Source: Deltaproteobacteria bacterium
GTDB lineage: Bacteria > Desulfobacterota > DSM-4660 > Desulfatiglandales > HGW-15
Length of the DNA stretch: 7,742 nt
Direction of reading: 5' to 3'
NCBI GenBank assembly: GCA_019308525.1
Contig: JAFDIC010000179.1
Location: 1 to 7,742, forward strand
Part shown: positions 1-6,939 of the stretch, one piece after another
Layout: each line of letters starts with the position of its first letter
Numbering within the stretch: position 1 is the stretch's first letter
Translations under genes and position numbers: made by a program
The notes under the pieces: model-generated
The model's input: the letters and a program-made list of their open reading frames with translations, nothing else
Database searches by the model: none
What the model was told of the DNA's origin: nothing

Positions 1-732
1 ACTCATGCGCATCCAGCCCCAGGCCAAGCGATCTTTCACCGTGGCTGCGAGCCCTTTGGCTGCAACATCTCTCAGAAAGTCCCCCAGGGTTCGCTGATGA
101 AAATTGTAATAACTGCCCATCTTCTTGAGTTTGGCCAGCACCTTGTAAGGGTTTTCAAAGGTCCAGTCCGAGAGCACTATTACATGCTCCCGGTCATAGT
201 CAAAAGGGTCTGGGTCAATGGGGTCTATGATCAGGGGACCGTAATGACCCTGCTGTTCCTGGAGGCCGGTGTGGCTGTGATACCAGTAGGTACCACTTTG
301 GCGAATCGGAAAGCGGTAGGTGAAGGTCTCCCCCGGCCGGATGCCTGGATAGCTCACACCCGGAACTCCATCCATTTCGAAGGGCAGAATTATCCCGTGC
401 CAGTGTAGAGAAGTATCCTCATCCAGTTCGTTATGGACACGTATGATGACCTCCTCTCCCTCCTTCAGTCGTAGCAGCGGCCCGGGCACAGTCCCATTTA
501 TGGTAATGGCCCGACCGGTGCGCTCTCCCACCAGAAGGTCCTGCCAGCGCAGAAACAGGTCGATAGGCTCTCCCGGTGTCCTTTGGGTTGACTGATACTT
601 GGTGCCGGCGAGATCTTTGGCATATGCCGGCATCAGGCCCTGTAGCGCCGCCATCAATCCTGTGGAAGCTGCGTATTGGAGAAACTTGCGTCTAGTCAGG
701 GAGCAATTGAAAGGGTAACTCACACTTCTCAT
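1..732 (-). CDS. copA: CopA/PcoA-type copper-resistance multicopper oxidase, N-terminal part (runs off left edge)
   Basis: This is the first 244 residues of a periplasmic multicopper oxidase of the CopA/PcoA copper-resistance family, whose members are usually about 600 residues and oxidise Cu+ to the less toxic Cu2+. The N-terminus has a twin-arginine signal (TRRKFLQ, residues 13-19) followed by a hydrophobic stretch ending near AYA (about residue 38), so export by Tat is expected. The first cupredoxin domain is clear: NGTVPGPLLRLKEGE (about 79-93), the copper-ligand motif LHWHG (H110, H112) and the second ligand motif YWYHSHTGLQ (H152, H154). The frame stays open to base 1, ending in WGWMRMS, which matches the region between cupredoxin domains in this family. 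The ATG at 732 follows GGGAG at a workable distance. The remaining type 1 and trinuclear copper ligands lie outside the window. The Met-rich gene upstream on the same strand (stop 222 bp away) suggests a shared copper role. Family assignment is strong; the exact symbol is by family usage. Confidence 0.93.
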   Translation of the reverse strand, partial: MRSVSYPFNCSLTRRKFLQYAASTGLMAALQGLMPAYAKDLAGTKYQSTQRTPGEPIDLFLRWQDLLVGERTGRAITINGTVPGPLLRLKEGEEVIIRVHNELDEDTSLHWHGIILPFEMDGVPGVSYPGIRPGETFTYRFPIRQSGTYWYHSHTGLQEQQGHYGPLIIDPIDPDPFDYDREHVIVLSDWTFENPYKVLAKLKKMGSYYNFHQRTLGDFLRDVAAKGLAATVKDRLAWGWMRMS

Positions 733-953
733 TCCGGCTCTCCCGTGGGTTTTCAGTCATCTCTTCTTCTCAATCCCCCCTCTGCCATCGGCCAAGAAGA
801 GTCGTCTTCTGAAAAGTCAAGATTTGAATGGGAAACTAAAAGGTAAAGTGACCAAAACAGTCTGTTATCTACCCCTTTGATGGATCGGAGAAAGGAATTT
901 TCTCGATAAAGACTACCAAAATATCCCTATCTTCAGATAACAATACCACCTCG

Positions 954-1373
954 CTATTTCCGCATCCGGGCCATCATGTTTGCCATGTTTTCCATCAACT
1001 CAGACATTGTCTTCATCATCGTCGCCATATCCTTCATTGCCGCCTCCGGCCGCCTCTCCATCATTTCCTGGACAGCGGGGATCTCTTTCATCATTACGGA
1101 TATTTCCTGCATCATCTGCGACATACGCTTCATGTCCTTTGGATCCATTTTGCCTGGTTCCAACATCCGGGCCATTACCCGCATCATGCTTGACATTTGC
1201 CTTATCATGGAGTTCATGTGGTCGTGCAAAAATCCAGCGCCAACCATAGCAGACCACATCATCCTTCCCTCAAGATGTTTCGACTGTTCAGGCTTGCCTT
1301 CTTGAGCAAAGGCAGTTAGACTCATAAGTGCGAGCAAGAAGAAAGGTAAAAGGATTAGAGTCTTTGGTTTCAT
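954..1373 (-). CDS. Secreted methionine-rich protein, putative periplasmic copper-binding protein
   Basis: This 139-residue protein has a Sec signal peptide (basic KPK, hydrophobic core residues 5-22, likely cleavage after AFA at 23). I count 31 Met residues, 29 of them in the mature part of about 116 residues, and no Cys. The Mets come as MM pairs and as M-x2-M or M-x3-M steps (for example MMRVMARM at 63-70, QMMQEISVMM at 86-95, ATMMKTMSELM at 117-127). In the predicted helices this puts Met on one or two faces. His is limited to H33, H50 and H52. Met-only thioether sites are known to bind Cu+ or Ag+ in periplasmic proteins, so a copper scavenger or chaperone role next to the multicopper oxidase is a reasonable inference, but I do not recognise a named family. 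The start is well supported: AGGAGGAG sits 8 nt before the ATG. It is probably transcribed from the promoter at 1486-1514 and may read on into the oxidase gene. Confidence 0.85.
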   Translation of the reverse strand: MKPKTLILLPFFLLALMSLTAFAQEGKPEQSKHLEGRMMWSAMVGAGFLHDHMNSMIRQMSSMMRVMARMLEPGKMDPKDMKRMSQMMQEISVMMKEIPAVQEMMERRPEAAMKDMATMMKTMSELMENMANMMARMRK

Positions 1374-1485
1374 TTTGGTGCTCCTCCTGGTTCTATCTGA
1401 TGTGGGTTCTGTTGTCTTGCTTCCCTTCGCGCTCCGAACTTTACGGTTAAAGGCGGAGGCTCGTGGTAGAGGCTAGATAACCATA

Positions 1486-1514
1486 ATAATCGCAGGACAA
1501 ACATTCAGTGTCAA
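1486..1514 (-). promoter_or_regulatory. Sigma-70-type promoter for the Met-rich gene
   Basis: On the minus strand a perfect -35 box TTGACA (1509-1514) is followed by exactly 17 bp and a -10 box GATTAT (1486-1491, 4 of 6 consensus bases) preceded by TGC, an extended -10. Transcription would start near 1479, giving a leader of about 105 nt before the ATG at 1373. No copper-type operator such as a CueR dyad is obvious around it. Inferred from sequence only. Confidence 0.55.
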
Positions 1515-1637
1515 CTCGTTGTTTGGACTTAGCCCTCTAACCGGTGATTTTGTGCCAGGCACGAGGTGAAAGGGTGGCGAATTGAGATTCGCAATGGCAA
1601 TCGGTCTTCATTTTTGCCTAAAAAAAGCGCAGTGGAA

Positions 1638-2396
1638 ATGGATATTGAAACACGTGGAATATGGCTAAGGCTGAAATTCAGCGTCCTAGTATTTCTGCTG
1701 GTATTGCTTGTGGGGACAGCAGGTTTTCGACTTCTAGAACCCAGTATCAAGTCACTGCTTGACTCATTCTTTTTTACCCTGGTGACGGTCACTACGATTG
1801 GCTATGGTAATATCACGCCCCAGACGCTACCTGGAAAAGTCCTGGATATCATCGTTATCTTCGTGGGTGTGGGGGCTGCGCTGCTCAGCGTACAAACAGT
1901 GTTCGAGGCAGTGATTAGGAAAAGGATAATGGAAGTGCTGAAATTACCCAAGGGAGCGGTTGATATGAAAGACCATTTCATTGTCTGTGGATACGGAAAG
2001 GTGGGCAAGCCACTGGTGAAAAAACTGCGTCAGGAGGGAGTCCCTTTTGTGGTCGTAGAAAGCGAAGACCGTAAAGTCAAAGAGCTTGTGGATGCAGGCG
2101 TATCCGTAATCGAGGGAGACGCCCGGAAAGAAGACGTCCTGGAACGGGCGGGCATTAGGGCGGCCGATTACCTCCTGGCCGCTTTGGATGACGCATCAAA
2201 CGTCTTCGTGACCCTGACCGCCAAGATGCTAAACCCACCCCTGAAGGTCATTTGCAAGATAGAAGACATAGAGAATCAGCCCAAGTTGAAAAAGGCAGGG
2301 GCAGACGAGGTAGTTTCTTGCCATGATATGGGCGCGAAGATGATGCTCCAGGCTGCCAAGGAGAACGCGCCCAAGAACAAGCAGGAAACGGCCTAA
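1638..2396 (+). CDS. Two-TM potassium channel with RCK (TrkA-N) domain
   Basis: This is a 252-residue MthK-like K+ channel subunit. In order: TM1 (about 13-33), a pore helix and selectivity filter TIGYGN (53-58) inside TVTTIGYGNITP, TM2 (about 67-93), then a cytoplasmic RCK/TrkA-N Rossmann domain (112-240) with the nucleotide-fold motif GYGKVG (118-123) and an acidic residue at the end of the second strand (E141). Four subunits would form the pore, and RCK domains gate it in response to ligand. The filter has Asn where most bacterial channels have Asp (GYGD). The protein stops soon after the N-lobe, so the C-terminal RCK subdomain of MthK (about 336 residues) is missing. The start is uncertain: the frame is open to a GTG at 1566 (276 residues) with an AGG 6 bp before it, but the ATG at 1638 gives the short cytoplasmic N-terminus usual for the family. 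It lies divergent from the Met-rich gene and convergent with the DUF302 gene; a link to copper is not evident. Confidence 0.9.
   Translation: MDIETRGIWLRLKFSVLVFLLVLLVGTAGFRLLEPSIKSLLDSFFFTLVTVTTIGYGNITPQTLPGKVLDIIVIFVGVGAALLSVQTVFEAVIRKRIMEVLKLPKGAVDMKDHFIVCGYGKVGKPLVKKLRQEGVPFVVVESEDRKVKELVDAGVSVIEGDARKEDVLERAGIRAADYLLAALDDASNVFVTLTAKMLNPPLKVICKIEDIENQPKLKKAGADEVVSCHDMGAKMMLQAAKENAPKNKQETA
1950..1967 (+). promoter_or_regulatory. Possible internal ribosome site for a free RCK domain
   Basis: Inside the channel gene, AAGGGAG (1950-1956) stands 8 nt before an in-frame ATG (1965-1967) that encodes Met110, exactly at the junction between TM2 and the RCK domain. Starting there would give a 143-residue soluble RCK protein. 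In MthK, separate RCK subunits made from an internal Met at nearly the same place (Met107) assemble with the channel into a gating ring. The match in position and the good ribosome site are seen; use of the start is inference. Confidence 0.45.
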
Positions 2397-2460
2397 AATT
2401 CAGGTACTGAGCTTGACACCCGCCTTATGCCCTTGTCCCTCATTTGGACCGGTGACTTGC

Positions 2461-2817
2461 TTATCGAGCCAAGCCATTGATCACTCTTTTCAGCTTTGTT
2501 GAAACTTCCTCAGCAATTTTCACCAAATCCTCATTTTGAATGACCCCCAGCGCGGAGACGGGATTGATTGCCGCAACATAAGTCCTTTTGTCATCAGTCT
2601 CGTAGACGATGACGTTGCATGGCAAAAGGAGGCCCGCATCCAGGTCCAGACCCAGAGATTGATAGGCGTAAGCCGGATTACAGGCGCCCAATATCACATA
2701 CCTCCTGAACTCCCTGTCCAGTTTCTTCTTTAGGGTCTCCTTGACATCTATCTCCGTCAATACCCCAAAACCTTCCTCTTTCAAGGCATCAGTGGCCTGC
2801 TGCCGATACCGTCCCAC
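2461..2817 (-). CDS. DUF302 family protein, probably 5'-truncated
   Basis: The 118-residue frame carries most of a DUF302 domain: EEGFGVLTEIDVKETLKKKL (14-33), ILGACNPAYA (42-51), LLLPCNVIVYE (63-73) and AAINPVSA (82-89), ending in a helix with a normal C-terminus. The family is small and of unknown biochemistry; members are common in thermophiles and sulfur- or metal-handling bacteria. The two Cys residues (C46, C67) lie in the conserved motifs. The front is odd: the family usually has a first strand and about 20 residues before the EEGFGV motif, but here only 13 remain. The only start is a GTG at 2817 with no convincing ribosome site and an in-frame stop 5 codons upstream. The start also lies within the cytochrome c remnant, in another frame. 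I infer that the original 5' end was lost when a deletion joined it to that cytochrome gene. It may still be translated by coupling. Confidence 0.7.
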   Translation of the reverse strand: MGRYRQQATDALKEEGFGVLTEIDVKETLKKKLDREFRRYVILGACNPAYAYQSLGLDLDAGLLLPCNVIVYETDDKRTYVAAINPVSALGVIQNEDLVKIAEEVSTKLKRVINGLAR

Positions 2818-3238
2818 GCGGGGCCCTTTTCACCCTTTTCCATGCCCTTGATCTCGTGGCAGCCTATGGAATTGTATTCTATGAGCAATCCCTTGCCCGA
2901 TTTGATCGAATCGGTCCCCGGATCTACCGACATCTTGGGCCCTTGCAGGGACGTTTCTTCCCTGCTTTCCGGGAGATCCTCGGGTTCCCACTTTAGACTC
3001 TTCAAATAGGCTGTTAATCCCACGACTTCCTGGTCCTCAAGGCGATAGGTGGGCATCTTGCTGCCCGGTTGGAGCAAAGGAGAACGTTTTCGAGCCTCTT
3101 GACTACACCTTTGTATTCGTGATCTGTTGACGTCATTGTTTACTTTACCGCTCTCCCTCCATTGACAAGTATCCCACCGTCGCTCCACGAGGCTTGTTTG
3201 ACTCCCTCAAGGATCTTAGCATGTCGCCGTACCCTTCT
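2781..3238 (-). pseudogene. Remnant of a class I diheme cytochrome c, frameshifted and fused to DUF302
   Basis: One long frame (2781-3188) holds cytochrome c fragments. The first is the end of a heme domain, LLQPGSKMPTYRLEDQEV then VGLTAYLKSLK, where the Met of KMP would be the axial ligand. After a linker comes the start of a second domain, GKGLLIEYNSIGCHEIKG then GPAWDGIGSR. The heme-binding CxxCH is broken: the first Cys is Ser (TCC, one base from TGC). Upstream, the domain-1 sequence continues only by changing frame: VVKRLENVLL (frame of the ATG at 3149) leads into LLQPGSK, and NKPRGATVGYLSMEGER in the third frame leads into GKVNND. The second domain ends abruptly where the DUF302 frame begins. 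Two or more frameshifts, a lost heme ligand and a truncated end argue for a pseudogene. Its 5' end overlaps the rhodanese tail. The fragment match is good; the exact borders are estimates. Confidence 0.65.
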
Positions 3239-3626
3239 TCCCCGGTTCCCCTGCTCCTGTTTCAACCGGATATTCCTGTTTGTTTCCCCATTCTTCCCAT
3301 GACCCGTCGTAAAGACGAATCTGTTCGTATCCTAAAAGGCGTAAGACGAAATAGGTCTGGGACGCACGCCTTCCGCTCTGGCAATACACCACTATCATTT
3401 TGCCCTTTTTGACCTGGGCCTTGTAGTACATGTTTCTGAGTTCTTTCGCCCCCTTGATTGTACCTTCTTCGCTCAGGTTATTTTTCCACTCCAGGTGTAT
3501 GGCCCCGGGGATATGTCCTCCCCTCGCTGACCTGGCTATTTCACCTGTAAACTCTCCCTGGCTGCGAACATCCAGAATAATCGTATCAGGCTCGTGGAGG
3601 TTCTTAAAGATCCAGGTGGCTGTCAC
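3216..3626 (-). CDS. Rhodanese-domain protein, catalytic part (gene frameshifted upstream)
   Basis: The 136-residue frame contains a complete single rhodanese domain: ILDVRSQGEF (17-26), GGHIPGAIHLEW (36-47), the active-site loop CQSGRRAS with catalytic Cys82 (82-89) and the C-terminal LYDGSWEEW (105-113). Such enzymes carry persulfide sulfur on the active Cys and transfer it to an acceptor. The GTG at 3626 is only the first start codon in this frame and has no ribosome site. The frame is in fact open upstream to about 3670 and reads PPNPNRL directly before it, which is typical domain sequence. The ATG at 3781 begins a signal-peptide frame that would join this one with a single extra C in the C5 run at 3643-3647, giving a periplasmic protein of 188 residues. 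The tail after PVETG (GAGEPGKKGTATC) is unusual and overlaps the cytochrome remnant. The domain call is strong; whether the gene is functional is doubtful. Confidence 0.8.
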   Translation of the reverse strand: MTATWIFKNLHEPDTIILDVRSQGEFTGEIARSARGGHIPGAIHLEWKNNLSEEGTIKGAKELRNMYYKAQVKKGKMIVVYCQSGRRASQTYFVLRLLGYEQIRLYDGSWEEWGNKQEYPVETGAGEPGKKGTATC

Positions 3627-3781
3627 CAGCCTATTTGGATTCGGGGGTCGGCCTTGTAAATCCTTTCCTTTCTCTCAGGTGTCTTCCGGGTGATCCCACG
3701 CCCTTCCACCCCTGGAACAAACCGAAGGGCCAGAAAGGGGAGCATGCTCAGGACTATGTGTATAGTAAACTTTCTAGGCAT
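3623..3781 (-). pseudogene. 5' signal-peptide part of the rhodanese gene, separated by a frameshift
   Basis: This 52-codon frame starts at an ATG preceded by AAGGA (9 nt spacing) and only 30 bp after the ATPase stop, the expected place for the next gene of the unit. It encodes a basic start (MPRKF), a hydrophobic core (IHIVLSMLPFLALRFV, about 7-22), then a polar stretch with YKADP before stopping at TGA. One added C in the C5 run (plus-strand G5, 3643-3647) turns the reading into YKADPPNPNRLVTATW and continues into the rhodanese domain. With that base restored, the span 3781 to 3216 is exactly 189 codons. It could be a true mutation, a base-calling error in a homopolymer, or a slip on CCC during translation. 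Confidence 0.65.
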
Positions 3782-3811
3782 GTTGATCCATCCTTCCCAG
3801 CCCTTTCGGGT

Positions 3812-6637
3812 TCATGCCAGGGCCGGCATGGGGGGCTTGAAGCGTCTCAACCTGAGCGCGTTGCTCACTACGGTCACCGAGGAAAGTCCCATTGCGGCTG
3901 CTGCAAAAATCGGGTTCAGCAGTATCCCGAAGAAAGGAAACAGTATCCCGGCTGCCACGGGAATGAGGGTGGTGTTGTAGATAAAGGCCCAGAACATGTT
4001 TTGCTTTATGTTCCTCAAGGTAGCCTTGCTCAAGGCAATTGCAGTCACCACTCCCCTCAGGTCTCCGCTGATCAAAGTGATGTCCGATGACTCCATGGCG
4101 ACGTCCGTACCCGTACCGATGGCAATGCCTACGTCCGCCTGTGCCAGTGCGGGTGCGTCATTGATACCATCACCGACCATTGCCACCTTTTTCCCTTCGG
4201 CCTGGAGCTTCTTCACCTCCTGGGCCTTGCCCTCGGGCAAAACCTCTGCCGGGACCCGGTCGATCCCGATCTGTCTTGCAATGGCCTCAGCCGTTCTCCG
4301 GTTGTCTCCAGTGATCATCGCGACCTCTATGCCCATCCTGTGAAGGGCATCCACTGCTTGCTTTGAATTCTCCTTGAGGGTATCAGCCACCGCGATAACA
4401 CCGGCGGGTTTTTGGTCGATAGCCACGAACATGGGGGTTTTCCCCTGAGTTGAAAGCTCCTCTGCCTTCTTCTCAAATTTGTCCAATGTTACGCCCCGCT
4501 CCTTCATCAGCTTCATGTTGCCCAGCAAGAGAGCCTTCCCTCCGAGCGTGGCCTCGATACCGTGTCCGGCGATGGCATTGAAGTTGTCCGGCTCGACCAG
4601 GGGAAGGTTTCTCTCCCTGGCTCTATTGACAATGGCCTCTCCCAGGGGGTGCTCAGAGCCCTTCTCCGCTGAGGCCGCATAGCGAAGGATATCCTCTTCC
4701 TTATGGTCGTTGAATGCGAGGATGTCCGTCACAGAGGGTTCGCCCTTGGTCAGAGTGCCTGTTTTATCCATTACCACTACGTTAAGCTTGTGGGCCGTCT
4801 CCAGGGCCTCACCCCCACGGATGAGAATCCCGTTCTCGGCCCCCTTTCCCGTCCCCACCATGATAGAAGTCGGTGTGGCCAGCCCCAGGGCACAGGGGCA
4901 AGCGATGATGAGCACGGCGACGAAATTGAGCACAGCGTAAGTAAGGGCAGGAGCAGGTCCCCAGAAATACCAGATGATGAAGGTCAAAACGGCAATCCCT
5001 ATGACTACTGGGACAAAGTAGCTTGAGATAATGTCCGCAAGTCGTGCAATGGGAGGCTTTGAGCCCTGGGCCTCCTCGACCATCTTTATTATCTGGGCGA
5101 GCATGGTATCCTTGCCCACCTTGGTTGCTTCAAAGGTAAAGGAGCCACTCTTGTTGATAGTGGCACCTATCACCTCGTCCCCAGGATTCTTTTCCACCGG
5201 AATCGACTCTCCTGTAACCATTGACTCATCCACGGAAGAACGCCCCTTCTTTACTATCCCGTCCACCGGGATCTTTTCACCGGGCCGTACAACGACAAGG
5301 TCACCTATCAGCACTTCTTCCACGGGTATATCCATCTCTTTCCCATCCCTGATGACACGGGCGGTCTTTGCCTGAAGCCCGATCAACTTCTTTATGGCCT
5401 CGGATGTCTGCCCCTTTGCCCTGGCCTCCAGGAGCCTTCCCAGCAAGATGAGTACGATGATGGCACCGGCCGTGTCAAAATAGACCTCGGCTACCAGGCC
5501 TTGGGCCGTGAATAGTTCCGGGAAGAACGTGGCCAGAAGACTGTAAATGTATGCCGCGGAGGTGCCCACGGCAATGAGGGTATTCATATCGGCAGACTTG
5601 TGCCTGGCTGTCTTCCAGGCCCCGGTGTAGAATTGCCATCCCACCCAGAACTGGACGGGGGTCTGAAAGAGGAGCTGAAGATAGAAATTCACGTTCCTCC
5701 CCAGCTCAAAGAAATTGGACAATCCCATGGTCTTCCAGTAGGCCAGGAGAAAAATGGGTATGAGCAGGACAACACCTGTAATGAGTTTGCGTTTCAGCTT
5801 CCTGTATTCAGCCTCCCTTGCCGCCTTCTCCCTGTCAACCATTTCCTCCTTCCCGGCGGCTTCTGTTTCAATGATTTCATAGCCTGCGTCTCTGACCGCC
5901 TTCTTGAAGTCTCCGGTCGATACGGCGCCGGGGATATACTGGATGGTCGCCCTTTCCGTGGCAAAATTGACGTTTGCGCGGACCACGCCTTCCAGTCCGT
6001 TTAGTGCATTCTCCACCTTCTTGACACAGGAGGCACAGGACATGCCGTGGATTGAGAGGGTGACCTTTTCAACACCCGTGTCATAACCCAGGTCCTTGAC
6101 AGTCGAAATGATCTCTCCCTCGCTTACCGCGGATGGATCAAAGCTGACCGTCGCCCTCTCCGTGGCAAAATTGACCTTTGCATCCGCAACGCCGTTCACC
6201 TTGGAGAGCCCTTTCTCAATCCTTGACACACAACTGGCACAGCTCATACCTCTAACTGGTAGCTCCACAGTCTTCAATTCTTTTCCGGACTGTACGTGAC
6301 CACTCTTGATTTCCTCTTCTCCTTCCCGCCTCGGCTTCAAATACCTCTCGGGAGAGGCATCAAAGGTTTCTTTACACGCAGGGCTGCAAAAATAGACGAA
6401 TCGGTCCCTGTGTACACTCATGGCCGCAGCATCCGGGATCTTGAGATTCATGCCGCATACTGGGTCAACCGCTTCACCCCACTCCTTCTTCCCCTGGATA
6501 AACCGCCCGGGCTCCCTATCAAAGGCTTCCCTGCAATAGGATGCACAAAAATAGTAGTCCTTTCCCTCGAACATAGTCCTGGCCGGGGCGGACTTTTCAT
6601 CTACGATCATGCCACATACGAGATCCATAGGCATCAT
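3812..6637 (-). CDS. copA: Cu+-type P1B ATPase with two YHS and two HMA domains
   Basis: This inner-membrane copper exporter uses ATP to move Cu+ out of the cytoplasm. Positions below count from the ATG at 6643. Two YHS metal-binding domains come first (C10, C33, C37 and C63, C86, C90), then two HMA domains with GMSCASC (132-138 and 200-206). Eight membrane segments follow, with the actuator TGES (477-480), the ion-site CPC (C582, C584) in TM6, phosphorylated D626 in DKTGT, the HP motif (H665), GDGINDAP (824-831), YN (889-890) and MGLSS (918-922). CPC with YN and M-x2-SS is the P1B-1 (Cu+/Ag+) signature. All catalytic motifs are intact. The ATG at 6643 directly abuts AAAGGAG, leaving no spacer, so I place the start at the ATG at 6637 (6 nt spacing); 6634 is also possible. 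It is the first gene of a unit with the rhodanese 30 bp downstream. Expression probably comes from the sigma-54 promoter at 6782-6797. Confidence 0.96.
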   Translation of the reverse strand: MMPMDLVCGMIVDEKSAPARTMFEGKDYYFCASYCREAFDREPGRFIQGKKEWGEAVDPVCGMNLKIPDAAAMSVHRDRFVYFCSPACKETFDASPERYLKPRREGEEEIKSGHVQSGKELKTVELPVRGMSCASCVSRIEKGLSKVNGVADAKVNFATERATVSFDPSAVSEGEIISTVKDLGYDTGVEKVTLSIHGMSCASCVKKVENALNGLEGVVRANVNFATERATIQYIPGAVSTGDFKKAVRDAGYEIIETEAAGKEEMVDREKAAREAEYRKLKRKLITGVVLLIPIFLLAYWKTMGLSNFFELGRNVNFYLQLLFQTPVQFWVGWQFYTGAWKTARHKSADMNTLIAVGTSAAYIYSLLATFFPELFTAQGLVAEVYFDTAGAIIVLILLGRLLEARAKGQTSEAIKKLIGLQAKTARVIRDGKEMDIPVEEVLIGDLVVVRPGEKIPVDGIVKKGRSSVDESMVTGESIPVEKNPGDEVIGATINKSGSFTFEATKVGKDTMLAQIIKMVEEAQGSKPPIARLADIISSYFVPVVIGIAVLTFIIWYFWGPAPALTYAVLNFVAVLIIACPCALGLATPTSIMVGTGKGAENGILIRGGEALETAHKLNVVVMDKTGTLTKGEPSVTDILAFNDHKEEDILRYAASAEKGSEHPLGEAIVNRARERNLPLVEPDNFNAIAGHGIEATLGGKALLLGNMKLMKERGVTLDKFEKKAEELSTQGKTPMFVAIDQKPAGVIAVADTLKENSKQAVDALHRMGIEVAMITGDNRRTAEAIARQIGIDRVPAEVLPEGKAQEVKKLQAEGKKVAMVGDGINDAPALAQADVGIAIGTGTDVAMESSDITLISGDLRGVVTAIALSKATLRNIKQNMFWAFIYNTTLIPVAAGILFPFFGILLNPIFAAAAMGLSSVTVVSNALRLRRFKPPMPALA

Positions 6638-6645
6638 AATCATCT

Positions 6646-6665
6646 CCTTTCGGGAACCCCGAAGG
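6646..6665 (-). promoter_or_regulatory. Hairpin that pairs part of the ATPase Shine-Dalgarno
   Basis: In the minus-strand transcript, CCUUCGGG is followed by GUU and then CCCGAAAGG, which pair with one bulged A. The 3' arm contains the AAAGG of the ATPase ribosome site AAAGGAG (6644-6650). The stem could lower translation until it is opened. It may be a simple leader stem with no control role. Confidence 0.45.
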
Positions 6666-6691
6666 CTCCTAAATACTCATTTCTCGTTCCA

Positions 6692-6717
6692 GCCCTTGCA
6701 TTATGACAAACAAGGGC
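6692..6717 (-). repeat. Inverted repeat (7-bp stem, 12-nt loop) in the ATPase leader
   Basis: GCCCTTG (6692-6698) and CAAGGGC (6711-6717) are perfect reverse complements around a 12-nt loop. The stem lies in the transcribed leader, and the stop codon of the 15-codon leader ORF (6701-6703) is in its loop, so ribosomes translating that ORF would open it. No T-tract follows, so it is not a standard intrinsic terminator. Confidence 0.5.
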
Positions 6718-6748
6718 CCGCTCGCGTGTCCGAATGAGGCAAAAACAT
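6701..6748 (-). CDS. Possible 15-codon leader ORF upstream of the copper ATPase
   Basis: An ATG at 6748 follows AAGGGGAG with a 5-nt spacer, one of the best ribosome sites in the window. It opens a frame encoding MFLPHSDTRAGPCLS and stops at TAA. It starts about 23 nt after the start point predicted from the sigma-54 element, so it would be the first ORF of the transcript. The peptide shows no run of one amino acid as in classical attenuators, only single His and Cys residues. Its stop lies in the loop of the hairpin at 6692-6717. Whether it is translated cannot be told from sequence. Confidence 0.35.
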   Translation of the reverse strand: MFLPHSDTRAGPCLS

Positions 6749-6781
6749 CACATCTCCCCTTTCTGTTTCACTTACTTTTAT

Positions 6782-6797
6782 AGCAAAATTAGTGCCA
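6782..6797 (-). promoter_or_regulatory. Sigma-54 (RpoN) promoter of the copper ATPase gene
   Basis: On the minus strand the sequence TGGCAC-TAATT-TTGCT matches the sigma-54 consensus TGGCAC-N5-TTGCW exactly, with the essential GG and GC doublets separated by 10 bp. The -24 box is the complement of 6792-6797 and the -12 box that of 6782-6786. The start point would be near 6771, giving a leader of about 134 nt. Palindromes at 6908-6924 and 6940-6954 lie where enhancer sites for a sigma-54 activator would be expected. Confidence 0.75.
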
Positions 6798-6907
6798 CAT
6801 TGTAGCATGTCAAGCCTAACCGCCTAAGAATAAAACCAAAACGCATTGACTAGCAGAGAATCTCTTTAGAAAGGGAAACTGATGTAGCCATCGTAACGTC
6901 TACCAGA

Positions 6908-6924
6908 TGGATACTTTGTATCCA
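6908..6924. promoter_or_regulatory. 17-bp palindrome, putative activator (enhancer) site 1
   Basis: TGGATAC-TTT-GTATCCA is a perfect palindrome with 7-bp arms. Its centre (6916) lies about 145 bp upstream of the predicted ATPase start point. Size and symmetry fit a dimeric helix-turn-helix regulator; given the sigma-54 promoter, a bEBP is the leading candidate. I do not recognise the motif as that of a named regulator. Confidence 0.65.
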
Positions 6925-6939
6925 ACTCTTTTCCTCTGC

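Noticed and set aside
97..408. Plus-strand open frame opposite the multicopper oxidase
   Set aside because: The minus strand encodes clear multicopper oxidase motifs here, so this is a shadow frame. The same applies to the plus-strand frames opposite the ATPase.
1552..1562. Small palindrome GTGCC-A-GGCAC, including a TGGCAC on the minus strand
   Set aside because: No -12 GC doublet at the right distance for sigma-54, and the dyad occurs once only; likely chance, although it lies just before the alternative GTG start of the channel gene.
2397..2460. Terminator between the convergent channel and DUF302 genes
   Set aside because: Only a 4-bp stem (GTCC/GGAC) and no T-tract are visible on either strand.
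6804..6816. TTGACA and TACAAT hexamers close together upstream of the ATPase (minus strand)
   Set aside because: They are only 3 bp apart, and neither pairs with a good partner at 16-18 bp, so a sigma-70 promoter is not supported there.
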